This document shows positions 1-6,710 of a DNA stretch of 52,493 bases, piece after piece (within the stretch, counting starts at the first letter, position 1; every line of letters begins with the position of its first letter). The notes under the pieces were generated by a model, which searched no databases, was not told the DNA's origin, and saw only the letters and a program-made list of their open reading frames with translations. Location of the stretch: NCBI GenBank assembly GCA_009781855.1, contig WQUY01000010.1, forward strand, positions 1-52,493. The letters run 5' to 3'. Both the position numbers and the translations under genes were made by a program. The stretch is from Oscillospiraceae bacterium (lineage in GTDB: Bacteria; Bacillota; Clostridia; Oscillospirales; Oscillospiraceae).

Positions 1-55
1 GGACTGCTCGAGGTTTCGGACTATCTGTGTCCGCTAAAACATTAACTCTCCCAAC

Positions 56-90
56 AAAAAGCCCACAACGGTTGTAGTTGTAGGCTTTTT
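56..90 (-). terminator. Terminator of the tRNA-Ser transcript
   Basis: An inverted repeat (AAAAAGCC-x-ACAAC paired with GTTGT-x-GGCTTTTT) lies directly 3' of the tRNA-Ser gene on the minus strand and ends in a T run. Its A-rich and T-rich flanks make it look usable in both directions. Bases 1-55 upstream hold no gene that I can recognise. Confidence 0.8.
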
Positions 91-95
91 CGTTT

Positions 96-187
96 TGGCG
101 GAGAAGGAGGGATTTGAACCCTCGCACGCTGTTTACACGCCTACTCCCTTAGCAGGGGAGCCCCTTCGGCCACTTGGGTACTTCTCC
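96..187 (-). tRNA. tRNA-Ser (anticodon GCU)
   Basis: The minus strand folds into a complete class II tRNA. The acceptor stem GGAGAAG pairs with CTTCTCC, followed by discriminator G and an encoded CCA. The anticodon stem CTCCC/GGGAG closes the loop CTGCTAA, giving anticodon GCU, which reads AGC and AGU serine codons. A long variable arm and the T-loop GGTTCAAATCC follow. Length is 92 bases including CCA. A promoter lies upstream and a hairpin terminator directly downstream, so it is probably a single-gene transcript. Confidence 0.97.
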
Positions 188-245
188 ATATCATGCGGAA
201 TCTACAATAGGATGAACTATCAATCAAATACTACACCCGACGGAT

Positions 246-274
246 ATTTTAACGCTCTTTATAATAAATGTCAA
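246..274 (-). promoter_or_regulatory. Sigma-A promoter of tRNA-Ser
   Basis: On the minus strand TTGACA (274-269) and TAAAAT (251-246) are separated by exactly 17 bases. The expected start near 239 gives a 5' leader of about 50 bases before the tRNA. Confidence 0.75.
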
Positions 275-387
275 TAGTTATTGAGTAATATGACTACACA
301 AACTCTGACTATTTTGAATTGAGTTGCTTCCTATAACTGTATTCACAATCTCGGTTACAAATAAATTACAATTTGATTACAACATGG

Positions 388-416
388 TTGACAAATGAAA
401 CCTTTTCTGCTATCAT
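388..416 (+). promoter_or_regulatory. Sigma-A promoter of the triple-SH3 gene
   Basis: TTGACA (388-393), a 17-base spacer and TATCAT (411-416) precede the GTG start at 459, which has an AAGGAG site at 445-450. The rest of 188-458 is AT-rich and holds only this promoter and the divergent tRNA promoter. Confidence 0.8.
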
Positions 417-458
417 AGCGCTATCACTCATTTTGAATCGCAAAAAGGAGATGTATCC

Positions 459-1580
459 GTGAATCGCTATATTCGCAAAATATTTACTATAACAATCTTT
501 ATATGCTTGGTTTTTGCTTTCGCTCAAACTGCAGCTGCCTCTGGTTCAGACAATGTGTTCATTACAACTGAAGGTGTCAACCTGCGCAACGCCCCCTCAA
601 CAGACGGAGGCATAATCACCTCAGTTGCACAGGGCACAGAAATCACCATCCTTAACCACGATCCCGCCGGTTGGTCAAGAGTCCGCCGTAACGGAACAGA
701 AGGTTATATCAGGTCAGATTTTCTTACGTTCCCTTCTAGGAATGCCCCTGCCACATTCAGAACAACAGCAGGCGTTAATATGAGGGCTGCCCCGAATACG
801 GACGCAGAGGTTTTAAGGGTAATAAATGTCGGCACTGAGGTTGAAGTCACTGCACATGATCCGACAGGTTGGTCAAATGTCAGACTAAACGACACGTCCG
901 GCTTCATCAGATCAGATTTATTGATGTTCCCTACCACAACTACAGGCACTCAGCAAACCGCAAGCACTCCAGCAGCCGCACAACCAATTGAAACTTTGCA
1001 AACGGTTGGCGGGGTGAACTTAAGGCAAAGCCCATCAACTGATGCCAGAATCGTTCGCGTACTCAATCCTGGTACCAGAGTCGATATACTGAGTAACGGA
1101 AGCAACGGATGGTCTAATGTTCGCGTAAATGGAGATGCCGGCTACATACGGACTGACCTGCTTGGCTCAGGCCCTAGAACTGTTGAACTTTTGACGTGGG
1201 AACAGGCCAGACGTCTTATCCCTACAGGCGTTGACATCCCAATCACAGATGTCCGCACAGGCAGAACCTTTAACGTTAGAGCCTTTTCAATCGGCAGACA
1301 TGCAGACGTTGACACATCTACTCAAAGAGATACAGATATTAAATTTGATATCCGCGGCGGCACATGGTCTTGGGCAGCCAGACCGGTTTGGGTTCATCTC
1401 AATGGCAGAACTTTGGCCGCCTCAATCAACGGAATGCCTCATGCCGGAAGCGCAGTTTCAGGCAATGGATTAAGCGGTCACTTCTGCTTGCACTTTGCAG
1501 GAACAGTAACCAATAATCAAGGATACCAAACATCTTTAAGGAATGCAGTTCAAGAAGCCTATAATGCTGGCAGGCGCTAA
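459..1580 (+). CDS. Secreted protein with three bacterial SH3 domains
   Basis: This 373-residue protein starts at GTG with AAGGAG eight bases upstream. Residues 1-27 form a signal peptide (basic N-terminus, hydrophobic core, AAA cleavage region). Three SH3b repeats follow at about 34-92, 99-156 and 180-236. Each carries the pattern GVN(L/M)R-x-(A/S)P-x-T-D and a later GWS-x-VR. Such domains usually bind peptidoglycan stem peptides, so a wall-bound location is likely. The C-terminal block, about 245-373, has no recognised enzymatic motif but shows conserved-looking clusters (HADVD, WSWAARPVWV, NGMPHAG, GHFCLHF) with several His and one Cys. I think I have seen this block in other clostridial SH3 proteins, but no function is known to me. 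Its own promoter and terminator make it monocistronic. Confidence 0.85.
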   Translation: MNRYIRKIFTITIFICLVFAFAQTAAASGSDNVFITTEGVNLRNAPSTDGGIITSVAQGTEITILNHDPAGWSRVRRNGTEGYIRSDFLTFPSRNAPATFRTTAGVNMRAAPNTDAEVLRVINVGTEVEVTAHDPTGWSNVRLNDTSGFIRSDLLMFPTTTTGTQQTASTPAAAQPIETLQTVGGVNLRQSPSTDARIVRVLNPGTRVDILSNGSNGWSNVRVNGDAGYIRTDLLGSGPRTVELLTWEQARRLIPTGVDIPITDVRTGRTFNVRAFSIGRHADVDTSTQRDTDIKFDIRGGTWSWAARPVWVHLNGRTLAASINGMPHAGSAVSGNGLSGHFCLHFAGTVTNNQGYQTSLRNAVQEAYNAGRR

Positions 1581-1603
1581 TACATCCATTTTCAGTAAAT
1601 TTA

Positions 1604-1638
1604 AACTCCTCAATGGGTTCTCCACTGAGGAGTTTTTT
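1604..1638 (+). terminator. Rho-independent terminator
   Basis: AACTCCTCA pairs with TGAGGAGTT across a 13-base loop and is followed by TTTTTT, 24 bases after the stop of the SH3 gene. Confidence 0.9.
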
Positions 1639-1639
1639 G

Positions 1640-1668
1640 TTGCGTAAGAATGCCTATTATGTTAGAAT
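1640..1668 (+). promoter_or_regulatory. Promoter of the patatin gene
   Basis: TTGCGT (1640-1645), a 17-base spacer and TAGAAT (1663-1668) start immediately after the preceding terminator and lie 43 bases before the ATG at 1712. Confidence 0.65.
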
Positions 1669-1711
1669 ATGGAATCAAAATAGGTTTGTAAAATATTATG
1701 GAGTCAATTAA

Positions 1712-2563
1712 ATGCCAAACATTGGTCTTGTTCTATCCGGCGGGTTTGCAAAAGGTGCATATCAGGTTGGGGTGTTAAAGGCACTCAATGAATACCTTAA
1801 ACCAGACCAAATCGCATATATTAGCGCTTCATCTATCGGCACCTTAAACGCCTATTGTTTTGTTCAGAACAAACTTGTTGAACTTGATCATTTGTGGCGA
1901 AATCATAATTTTGAAAACATACGTTCTTTCACACATGCATATGTCAGAAATACATATGTACCCGACGCTATCAAGAATGTAACCAAAGAGTATTTACCTT
2001 TCCGCTCAAGTTTATACACTACCCTGCTCAATATCAACACCAGAACACTCAATTATGTTGACTTGAAGGACATAGATCCAGGGATGATTTGGGGGTATCT
2101 TCAGGCAAGTGTGTCGCTGCCAATAGTTTCAAAAGTTGTGGCCATTTCAGGAACGAAATATTGCGATGGTGCCTTTGTTGACAACATCCCCGTCAAGCCC
2201 TTGCTTATTAAACCGCTTGACTATGCAATTGTAGTCCACTTTGACCAGAGCAGCTATGCTTTTGAAAATGATCATTTCAACAGCAAACTGATTAAGCTCA
2301 ACTTCATGGATAATAAGGTTGTAAAAGACTCTTTGGCATTTGATGAACAGTCTATTTCATATATGATTAAATCTGGATATGAAGAAAGCCTGTCGATGTT
2401 TGATATGTATTTCAAAAACGGCATTGATGATGTGGACTACATTTACAGCAAAATCAGATATATTGACAACCTGCGCGGCAAACAACATTTCCGCTTGACC
2501 GGAGATGTTGTTGTTAATAACCTGAATAAGGTTCTCAAACGACTTATAAAAACAAAACTTTAA
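1712..2563 (+). CDS. Patatin-like phospholipase
   Basis: This 283-residue protein has the hallmarks of the patatin/RssA serine hydrolase family, which cleaves acyl esters of lipids. The oxyanion-hole block GGFAKGAYQ lies at residues 10-18. The nucleophile elbow at 39-43 reads A-S-S-I-G with Ser41, so Ala replaces the usual first Gly of GxSxG. The catalytic Asp is Asp152 in the DGA motif (152-154), followed by DNIP. No signal peptide or membrane helix is visible, so it is probably cytoplasmic or peripheral. GGAG lies eight bases before the ATG. A small membrane protein gene follows after 15 bases and probably shares the transcript. The natural substrate cannot be read from the sequence. Confidence 0.85.
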   Translation: MPNIGLVLSGGFAKGAYQVGVLKALNEYLKPDQIAYISASSIGTLNAYCFVQNKLVELDHLWRNHNFENIRSFTHAYVRNTYVPDAIKNVTKEYLPFRSSLYTTLLNINTRTLNYVDLKDIDPGMIWGYLQASVSLPIVSKVVAISGTKYCDGAFVDNIPVKPLLIKPLDYAIVVHFDQSSYAFENDHFNSKLIKLNFMDNKVVKDSLAFDEQSISYMIKSGYEESLSMFDMYFKNGIDDVDYIYSKIRYIDNLRGKQHFRLTGDVVVNNLNKVLKRLIKTKL

Positions 2564-2578
2564 TTGGAGGTATTTATC

Positions 2579-2785
2579 GTGAAAAAACTGTTTTGCATCT
2601 TATCTTTGGCTTTGGGGCTTTTGAGCATGATTTTTGGCGCAATTTATATAGTCATGGCGCTCATGGATTTGTATGAAAAATTCACAACCGAGAAGCAAGC
2701 AGCGCTTGAAAAGCTCAGAAACTATATCGCAAAAAAAATGGAAGTTGTTGAAGTCAGCGCTCAGGATGTCGTAGTAAAAGAATAA
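2579..2785 (+). CDS. Small single-helix membrane protein
   Basis: This 68-residue protein starts at GTG with GGAGG eight bases upstream; a TTG 15 bases earlier would overlap that site and is not preferred. Residues 2-30 form one hydrophobic helix and the rest is a charged, probably helical tail (DLYEKFTTEKQAALEKLRNY). I do not recognise the family. Its close spacing to the patatin gene suggests cotranscription, so it may anchor or regulate the lipase, but that is inference. Confidence 0.65.
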   Translation: MKKLFCILSLALGLLSMIFGAIYIVMALMDLYEKFTTEKQAALEKLRNYIAKKMEVVEVSAQDVVVKE

Positions 2786-2814
2786 CATTATAGGCATTGA
2801 AGTTATAATAATGA

Positions 2815-2852
2815 CAAACATCGGCACTTCTTTCTTGAAATGCCGATGTTTG
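2815..2852 (+). terminator. Hairpin after the patatin operon
   Basis: A perfect 12-base inverted repeat (CAAACATCGGCA with TGCCGATGTTTG) closes a 14-base loop. Only short T runs flank it, so termination is plausible but not certain. It lies between convergent genes. Confidence 0.6.
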
Positions 2853-2857
2853 ACTAT

Positions 2858-2902
2858 GGCTGACGAGGGGCGATGTGCGTTCGATTCTCGTCAGCTCTAA
2901 CG
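2858..2902 (+). repeat. T-arm-like dispersed repeat, copy A
   Basis: Forty-five bases with an outer stem GCTGACGAG/CTCGTCAGC enclosing GTGCGTTCGATT, and ending CTAACG. The core matches copies at 6664, 20174, 37216 and 45918. It lies in the intergenic space between convergent genes. Confidence 0.65.
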
Positions 2903-2937
2903 CATTTTGCAACAGCCTACCACTCCCCTGACAGCTT

Positions 2938-4044
2938 CTATGCTTGCAATACTGAAGGGTTATTAAAAATCTGCGAACTGAAAATAAATAATACATCTGA
3001 GCCGGGGGTAAATTCGATAAACTGATCCAGAATTTGAAGATTTATATATCTAAGGTCAATAACCGTTATCGTTGAATAGGCCTCCATCATCAGTGGTGCA
3101 AGGCTGCTGCCAAATGAATCCCGGAATAGATATAGATTGCGCTTCGGAGCCGAATCGTTTTCGATTATAATAAGCGGCTGTGGCCCTCTGAGAAAAACAT
3201 CATAGGGGTCAATCCCTGTAAAACGGCCTAAATCATAGACAGAACCTTCTTCAAATTCCAAGGTTCTCTCATTTAAATAGCGCACAGTAAGTCCCGGCAC
3301 TTCAACTGTCCTGAGCAGGTCAGGCAAAACAGGGAGCGCAAGTTGCCCGGCGTATACTCCCCTCCACTCACCTACCGTATTGATTGGAAAATCGCTTAGA
3401 TGCGCATTCGCTCCCATTGATGTAAGAATATGGCTCGTAACGGCCCTTATCATCGCTTGATCCCAATGTAAATCTGTTTTATAGAATGTTTCAGCACTCA
3501 AACTGTCATACAAGCGGATATACTCGTAATCCCCAAGGACATCAAATAGAATTGACTCAGCAAGCTCAAGATTAAATCCCGGCATAAATCGCTCTGCAAA
3601 AATGCTTTTGTCCGGCACAATGGAGTAGAATATATTCATTTCCTGTCCGTCAAAGATTTGGGCGGCTCTTTTTATTCTTTCGGAGGTCTGCCCAAATGCA
3701 GTGGCATCAACCCTTCGAAACTGCCCCACTCCAACAGCATCGCTGTTGTATATCCCGGATTTGTCATTCATTCTCATAATCTCCAGCACAAAAAATGCTT
3801 TGATTGCTCTAAATGAATCTCTAAACACAAACCGATCGGCAGCATAGTCATCAAACCCTGTCATAAAGGAGCCGGACATTATCGTTTGCACACTGAGTTC
3901 TGGAAAGCGTGCCGGTGAGCGGCGTTCACTGACTAAGACTTCCGGAGGTGGTATTATTAAGTTCAGCAAGAAGAATATGCCAATCATTCCAATGAAGATT
4001 GCACAGGTTACTCGTTCTCTGAATGTCGGTTTTTTCTTATTCAT
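2938..4044 (-). CDS. DHHW family protein (SGNH-like, partner of MBOAT)
   Basis: This 368-residue protein has an N-terminal membrane anchor at about 10-30 and an extracytoplasmic domain of the DHHW/AlgX-AlgJ type. The signature TDLHWDQ lies near residue 190, and a serine block RDSFGSSL near residue 310 corresponds to the GDS-like nucleophile region of SGNH esterases and transferases. Family knowledge links these proteins with MBOAT proteins in O-acetylation of extracellular polysaccharides, where the MBOAT moves acetyl across the membrane and the SGNH-like protein transfers it. The gene lies 61 bases downstream of the MBOAT gene on the same strand. The acceptor polymer cannot be deduced here. 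Confidence 0.8.
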   Translation of the reverse strand: MNKKKPTFRERVTCAIFIGMIGIFFLLNLIIPPPEVLVSERRSPARFPELSVQTIMSGSFMTGFDDYAADRFVFRDSFRAIKAFFVLEIMRMNDKSGIYNSDAVGVGQFRRVDATAFGQTSERIKRAAQIFDGQEMNIFYSIVPDKSIFAERFMPGFNLELAESILFDVLGDYEYIRLYDSLSAETFYKTDLHWDQAMIRAVTSHILTSMGANAHLSDFPINTVGEWRGVYAGQLALPVLPDLLRTVEVPGLTVRYLNERTLEFEEGSVYDLGRFTGIDPYDVFLRGPQPLIIIENDSAPKRNLYLFRDSFGSSLAPLMMEAYSTITVIDLRYINLQILDQFIEFTPGSDVLFIFSSQIFNNPSVLQA

Positions 4045-4105
4045 TGCCCTTACCTCGCTTCACTTGTCGGTATTGTTGCAGCGGATAAAACCCGATGGCC
4101 GAATT

Positions 4106-5512
4106 TTAAAACCTGAAGTATATAAATGGATTAAATGAGCCATCAACCATACTTGCAGTTGACGCAATGAGAATCAACAGCAAAACAACAGGCTCAAGCA
4201 CAGTAGTCAAAGTCCTTTTCTCATTTATCCTCTGCGCTGCCCTAATAACAAGTGGGGTGGAACCAATTATTCCTACAATTAGCGGAAGTGCATAGCTGCG
4301 TAAATAATACATTGATGCATCACTTGCAAACATCCCACCTGCACCAAACATGCGGCCAATCACTGTAAAGGCGGCTTCAAATCCAACTGCATCAAAGAAC
4401 GCCCAGCTTATAAACACGATAAGCATGACGTATACATGCCGCACCACTCTTGGCACGTTGAGTAGCACTTTGCCCAGAAACAGCTTTTCAATCAAAAGCA
4501 CAATTCCAAAATATCCGCCCCAAAGTATAAAGTTCCAGTCTGCACCATGCCAAAAACCGGTCAGCATCCAAACAATCAATATATTGAGCACATACCTCAA
4601 CATTTTAACTCGATTGCCTCCCAAGGGTATGTAAACATAATCTCTAAACCACCCTGATAGCGTCATATGCCAGCGCCTCCAGAAGTTGGTTATGCTGTCG
4701 GCTATATAGGGGTAGTTAAAGTTTTCCGGAAATTTAAATCCAAACACATGTCCAAGTCCGATAGCCATGTCGCTATAGCCGGAAAAGTCAAAGTAAATTT
4801 GCAATGTATATGCAATCAAGTAGAGCCAAACAAACAGCACACTTTCATCGCCGCTTACTTTATAAATTGCAACAAGCTCTCCAAATAAGTTTGCAATCAA
4901 CATCTTTTTGCCAAGCCCGATAATAAAGCGTCTGGAGCCCATTGCAAATTTTGAAAGGCTGTGTGTGCGGTTACTCAACGCTTCTGCAATATCAGTATAT
5001 CTTACAATGGGGCCAGCTATCAGTTGTGGAAACGATGCAACGTAAGTAGAAAAATCCAGAATATTGCGTTGCACAACTATTTGTCCTTTGTATAAGTCCA
5101 CTGTATAACTTATTAATTGGAAAGTATAGAAGCTGATACCGATTGGCATGATTAGTCCGACCAGAGGGATGTTGCTGTTTGTAAAGTTGTTTACATTCGA
5201 TATAAAGAAGTTTGCGTATTTGAAATAAACCAGCCCGGACAGGCTTATGACGACTGATATGAGCATGAATACTTTTGCTGCTTTTTGCCCCTTGTTTTTG
5301 TCTATAAGCAAACTCAATCCCCATGCAAAGACGCACTGGGCAATCATTAAAAATACATATCTTGGTTCACCCCATGCATAGAAAACAAGGCTCATCACAA
5401 GTAGCGTCACATTTCTAAGGCGCGGTGAGCCTTTAGGCATAGGGGTTATGAAATAGAGCACCAATGTAATGGGTAAAAAATAATATAAAAAAGATGGATT
5501 GGAAAATACCAT
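4106..5512 (-). CDS. MBOAT family O-acyltransferase (AlgI/DltB-like)
   Basis: This 468-residue polytopic membrane protein starts at ATG 5512, with AAGGAGG six bases upstream. About ten hydrophobic segments are visible. The MBOAT signature is clear: NFWRRWHMTLSGWFRDYVYIP, then GFWHGADWNFILWGG with the catalytic His. These enzymes carry acyl groups, usually acetyl, from cytoplasmic donors to the outside for transfer to polymers such as alginate or teichoic acid. The DHHW protein downstream and the DUF4358 lipoprotein upstream are its usual companions in clostridia. A dispersed hairpin repeat and a palindromic repeat sit in its 5' region, so these elements are transcribed if the operon is read from the promoter at 6510-6538. 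Confidence 0.9.
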   Translation of the reverse strand: MVFSNPSFLYYFLPITLVLYFITPMPKGSPRLRNVTLLVMSLVFYAWGEPRYVFLMIAQCVFAWGLSLLIDKNKGQKAAKVFMLISVVISLSGLVYFKYANFFISNVNNFTNSNIPLVGLIMPIGISFYTFQLISYTVDLYKGQIVVQRNILDFSTYVASFPQLIAGPIVRYTDIAEALSNRTHSLSKFAMGSRRFIIGLGKKMLIANLFGELVAIYKVSGDESVLFVWLYLIAYTLQIYFDFSGYSDMAIGLGHVFGFKFPENFNYPYIADSITNFWRRWHMTLSGWFRDYVYIPLGGNRVKMLRYVLNILIVWMLTGFWHGADWNFILWGGYFGIVLLIEKLFLGKVLLNVPRVVRHVYVMLIVFISWAFFDAVGFEAAFTVIGRMFGAGGMFASDASMYYLRSYALPLIVGIIGSTPLVIRAAQRINEKRTLTTVLEPVVLLLILIASTASMVDGSFNPFIYFRF

Positions 5513-5533
5513 ACCGCACCTCCTTGTGGGGTG

Positions 5534-5620
5534 GGGCATTTGCAATAATTTTCTCGTTCGCTCAGAACGGGTCTTGTCGCCCTACACTTCGCAAAACAAA
5601 AAACATCAGCCAGCCCCTTG
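5534..5620 (+). repeat. Hairpin repeat with conserved 29-base loop, copy 1
   Basis: The loop at 5562-5590 (TCAGAACGGGTCTTGTCGCC and onward) and the right arm 5591-5620 match the copies at 38406 and 45981. The left arm here is degenerate, keeping GGGGC, TTTT and GTT-x-GC. Similarity to the 38406 copy continues to GCTCTGGG at about 5638. It lies directly upstream of the MBOAT ribosome binding site. Confidence 0.7.
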
Positions 5621-5658
5621 GCGACCTGTGCTCTGGGTTTACGGTGTTGATTCGACCT

Positions 5659-5714
5659 CGTAGGGGACGATGTCCACATCGTCCCGCGGTCTGATGTGGA
5701 CATCAGACCCTACG
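5659..5714. repeat. Four-way-junction-like palindromic repeat
   Basis: The outer stem CGTAGG (5659-5664) pairs with CCTACG (5709-5714). Inside are two perfect 10-base hairpins with two-base loops: GGGACGATGT/ACATCGTCCC (5664-5673 with 5676-5685) and GGTCTGATGT/ACATCAGACC (5688-5697 with 5700-5709). GTAGGG...CCCTAC framed palindromes of this kind are common intergenic repeats in bacterial genomes. Confidence 0.85.
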
Positions 5715-5752
5715 CAGAATATTTATTCCCTTGAAAACTCATATCATCGACT

Positions 5753-6457
5753 TTAGGCTACAACTTCTGGCAAAAGCGCTGCTCCACCCAGGCCTCCTTC
5801 AACATTTGACTGCTCGCCAGTAAACTCCCAGAAAGTAACAACCGTACCAACTGTGCCTGCCATATCTTTAAAGATCGCAATGGCAGCATCGACAACTTCA
5901 TTGTATGATGCAACGAGTAAAACATAGTCGCCAGAGTCTACTACAACGCATCTTTCAGGCCAAACACAAACCCATTTTTGAGGGTCATACCCTCCATTGG
6001 AAGAAATAATCCTTTTTACTTCACCTGCCGCACGCACATCATTCGCTTCAATCAGAACTATTTGGTGCGCAAAAGTACCTATTGCCGCAAGACTATTTGC
6101 AGCAGAAACAACAAGCCTATCAAACTCATCTGTGGTTAAGCCAAGTGTATTATGTGCCAGGTCGGATGTCACATCCATCGGTTCCAGAGACATTGGCATT
6201 TCAACTCCATCTGCTTTAAGGGTCTGAACCAAAGCACTGAGAATTTCCACCGGAGTCCCGGAGAGTTTACTTCCTTCATCTGTTGCAGGTGGCTCTTGGA
6301 CATCGCTGTTTGAACTCCCACCACTATTTGAATTACTGTTTCCATCAGTTGCTCCCGAGCCGCTTCCAGCCGGTGCAGTTGTCCCACCACCGCAGGCAGT
6401 AGCGAATACAATCAGCATTATGGCAAGAAACACACACATAATCCTTCTCATGGTCAT
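5753..6457 (-). CDS. DUF4358-type lipoprotein
   Basis: This 234-residue protein has a lipoprotein signal peptide: basic start, hydrophobic stretch and lipobox FATAC with the lipidated residue Cys22. A Gly/Ser/Asn-rich linker follows to about residue 62. The folded part, about 65-215, resembles DUF4358 proteins, with a repeated pattern of hydrophobic strands ending in GDYVLLVASYNEVVDAA. DUF4358 genes often sit beside MBOAT and DHHW genes in Bacillota, as here, which suggests an envelope-located helper in polymer acylation, but no biochemical role is known to me. It is the first gene of the operon, with a strong promoter at 6510-6538 and GGGGGTG upstream of the ATG. Confidence 0.75.
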   Translation of the reverse strand: MTMRRIMCVFLAIMLIVFATACGGGTTAPAGSGSGATDGNSNSNSGGSSNSDVQEPPATDEGSKLSGTPVEILSALVQTLKADGVEMPMSLEPMDVTSDLAHNTLGLTTDEFDRLVVSAANSLAAIGTFAHQIVLIEANDVRAAGEVKRIISSNGGYDPQKWVCVWPERCVVVDSGDYVLLVASYNEVVDAAIAIFKDMAGTVGTVVTFWEFTGEQSNVEGGLGGAALLPEVVA

Positions 6458-6509
6458 GGTTTACACCCCCAAAATCATCATAATTATGTATAAATCTTGC
6501 ATTACTTCA

Positions 6510-6538
6510 ATTATAGACCTTATACATACACATGTCAA
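6510..6538 (-). promoter_or_regulatory. Consensus sigma-A promoter of the DUF4358-MBOAT-DHHW operon
   Basis: TTGACA (6538-6533), a 17-base spacer and TATAAT (6515-6510) on the minus strand. Both hexamers are perfect matches to consensus. The start is expected near 6503, about 45 bases before the ATG. Confidence 0.9.
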
Positions 6539-6603
6539 GAGAATCATATTACCAAAACTTTAAAACATGTTTCAAAACTCAAAAAATAAATAATAGCGCG
6601 AAA

Positions 6604-6630
6604 AAGCACTCCACCAAATCAAGAGTGCTT
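6604..6630 (-). terminator. Terminator of the ddl-alr-radical SAM operon
   Basis: On the minus strand AAGCACTC pairs with GAGTGCTT around an 11-base loop, followed by TTTC. It lies about 80 bases beyond the radical SAM stop codon. Confidence 0.8.
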
Positions 6631-6663
6631 CTTGCGATTATCATATTAGATTTTGTCCACTTA

Positions 6664-6701
6664 AGCTGCCCAGAGTCGAACCCTCAACGGTTTTACAATT
6701 G
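6664..6701 (-). repeat. T-arm-like dispersed repeat, copy D
   Basis: The minus strand reads GTAAAACCGTTGAGGGTTCG then ACTCTGGGCAGCTTAA. This matches copy B (GGTAAAACCGCTGGGCGTTC then GACTCCCGTCGGCTAA). The outer left arm of the family is lost. It begins about 10 bases after the radical SAM stop codon, in sense orientation. Confidence 0.6.
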
Positions 6702-6710
6702 ATAAAATAA

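Noticed and set aside
95-277. Possible 60-residue reading frame at the left end
   Set aside because: It runs straight through the tRNA-Ser gene and has no ribosome binding site or protein-like composition.
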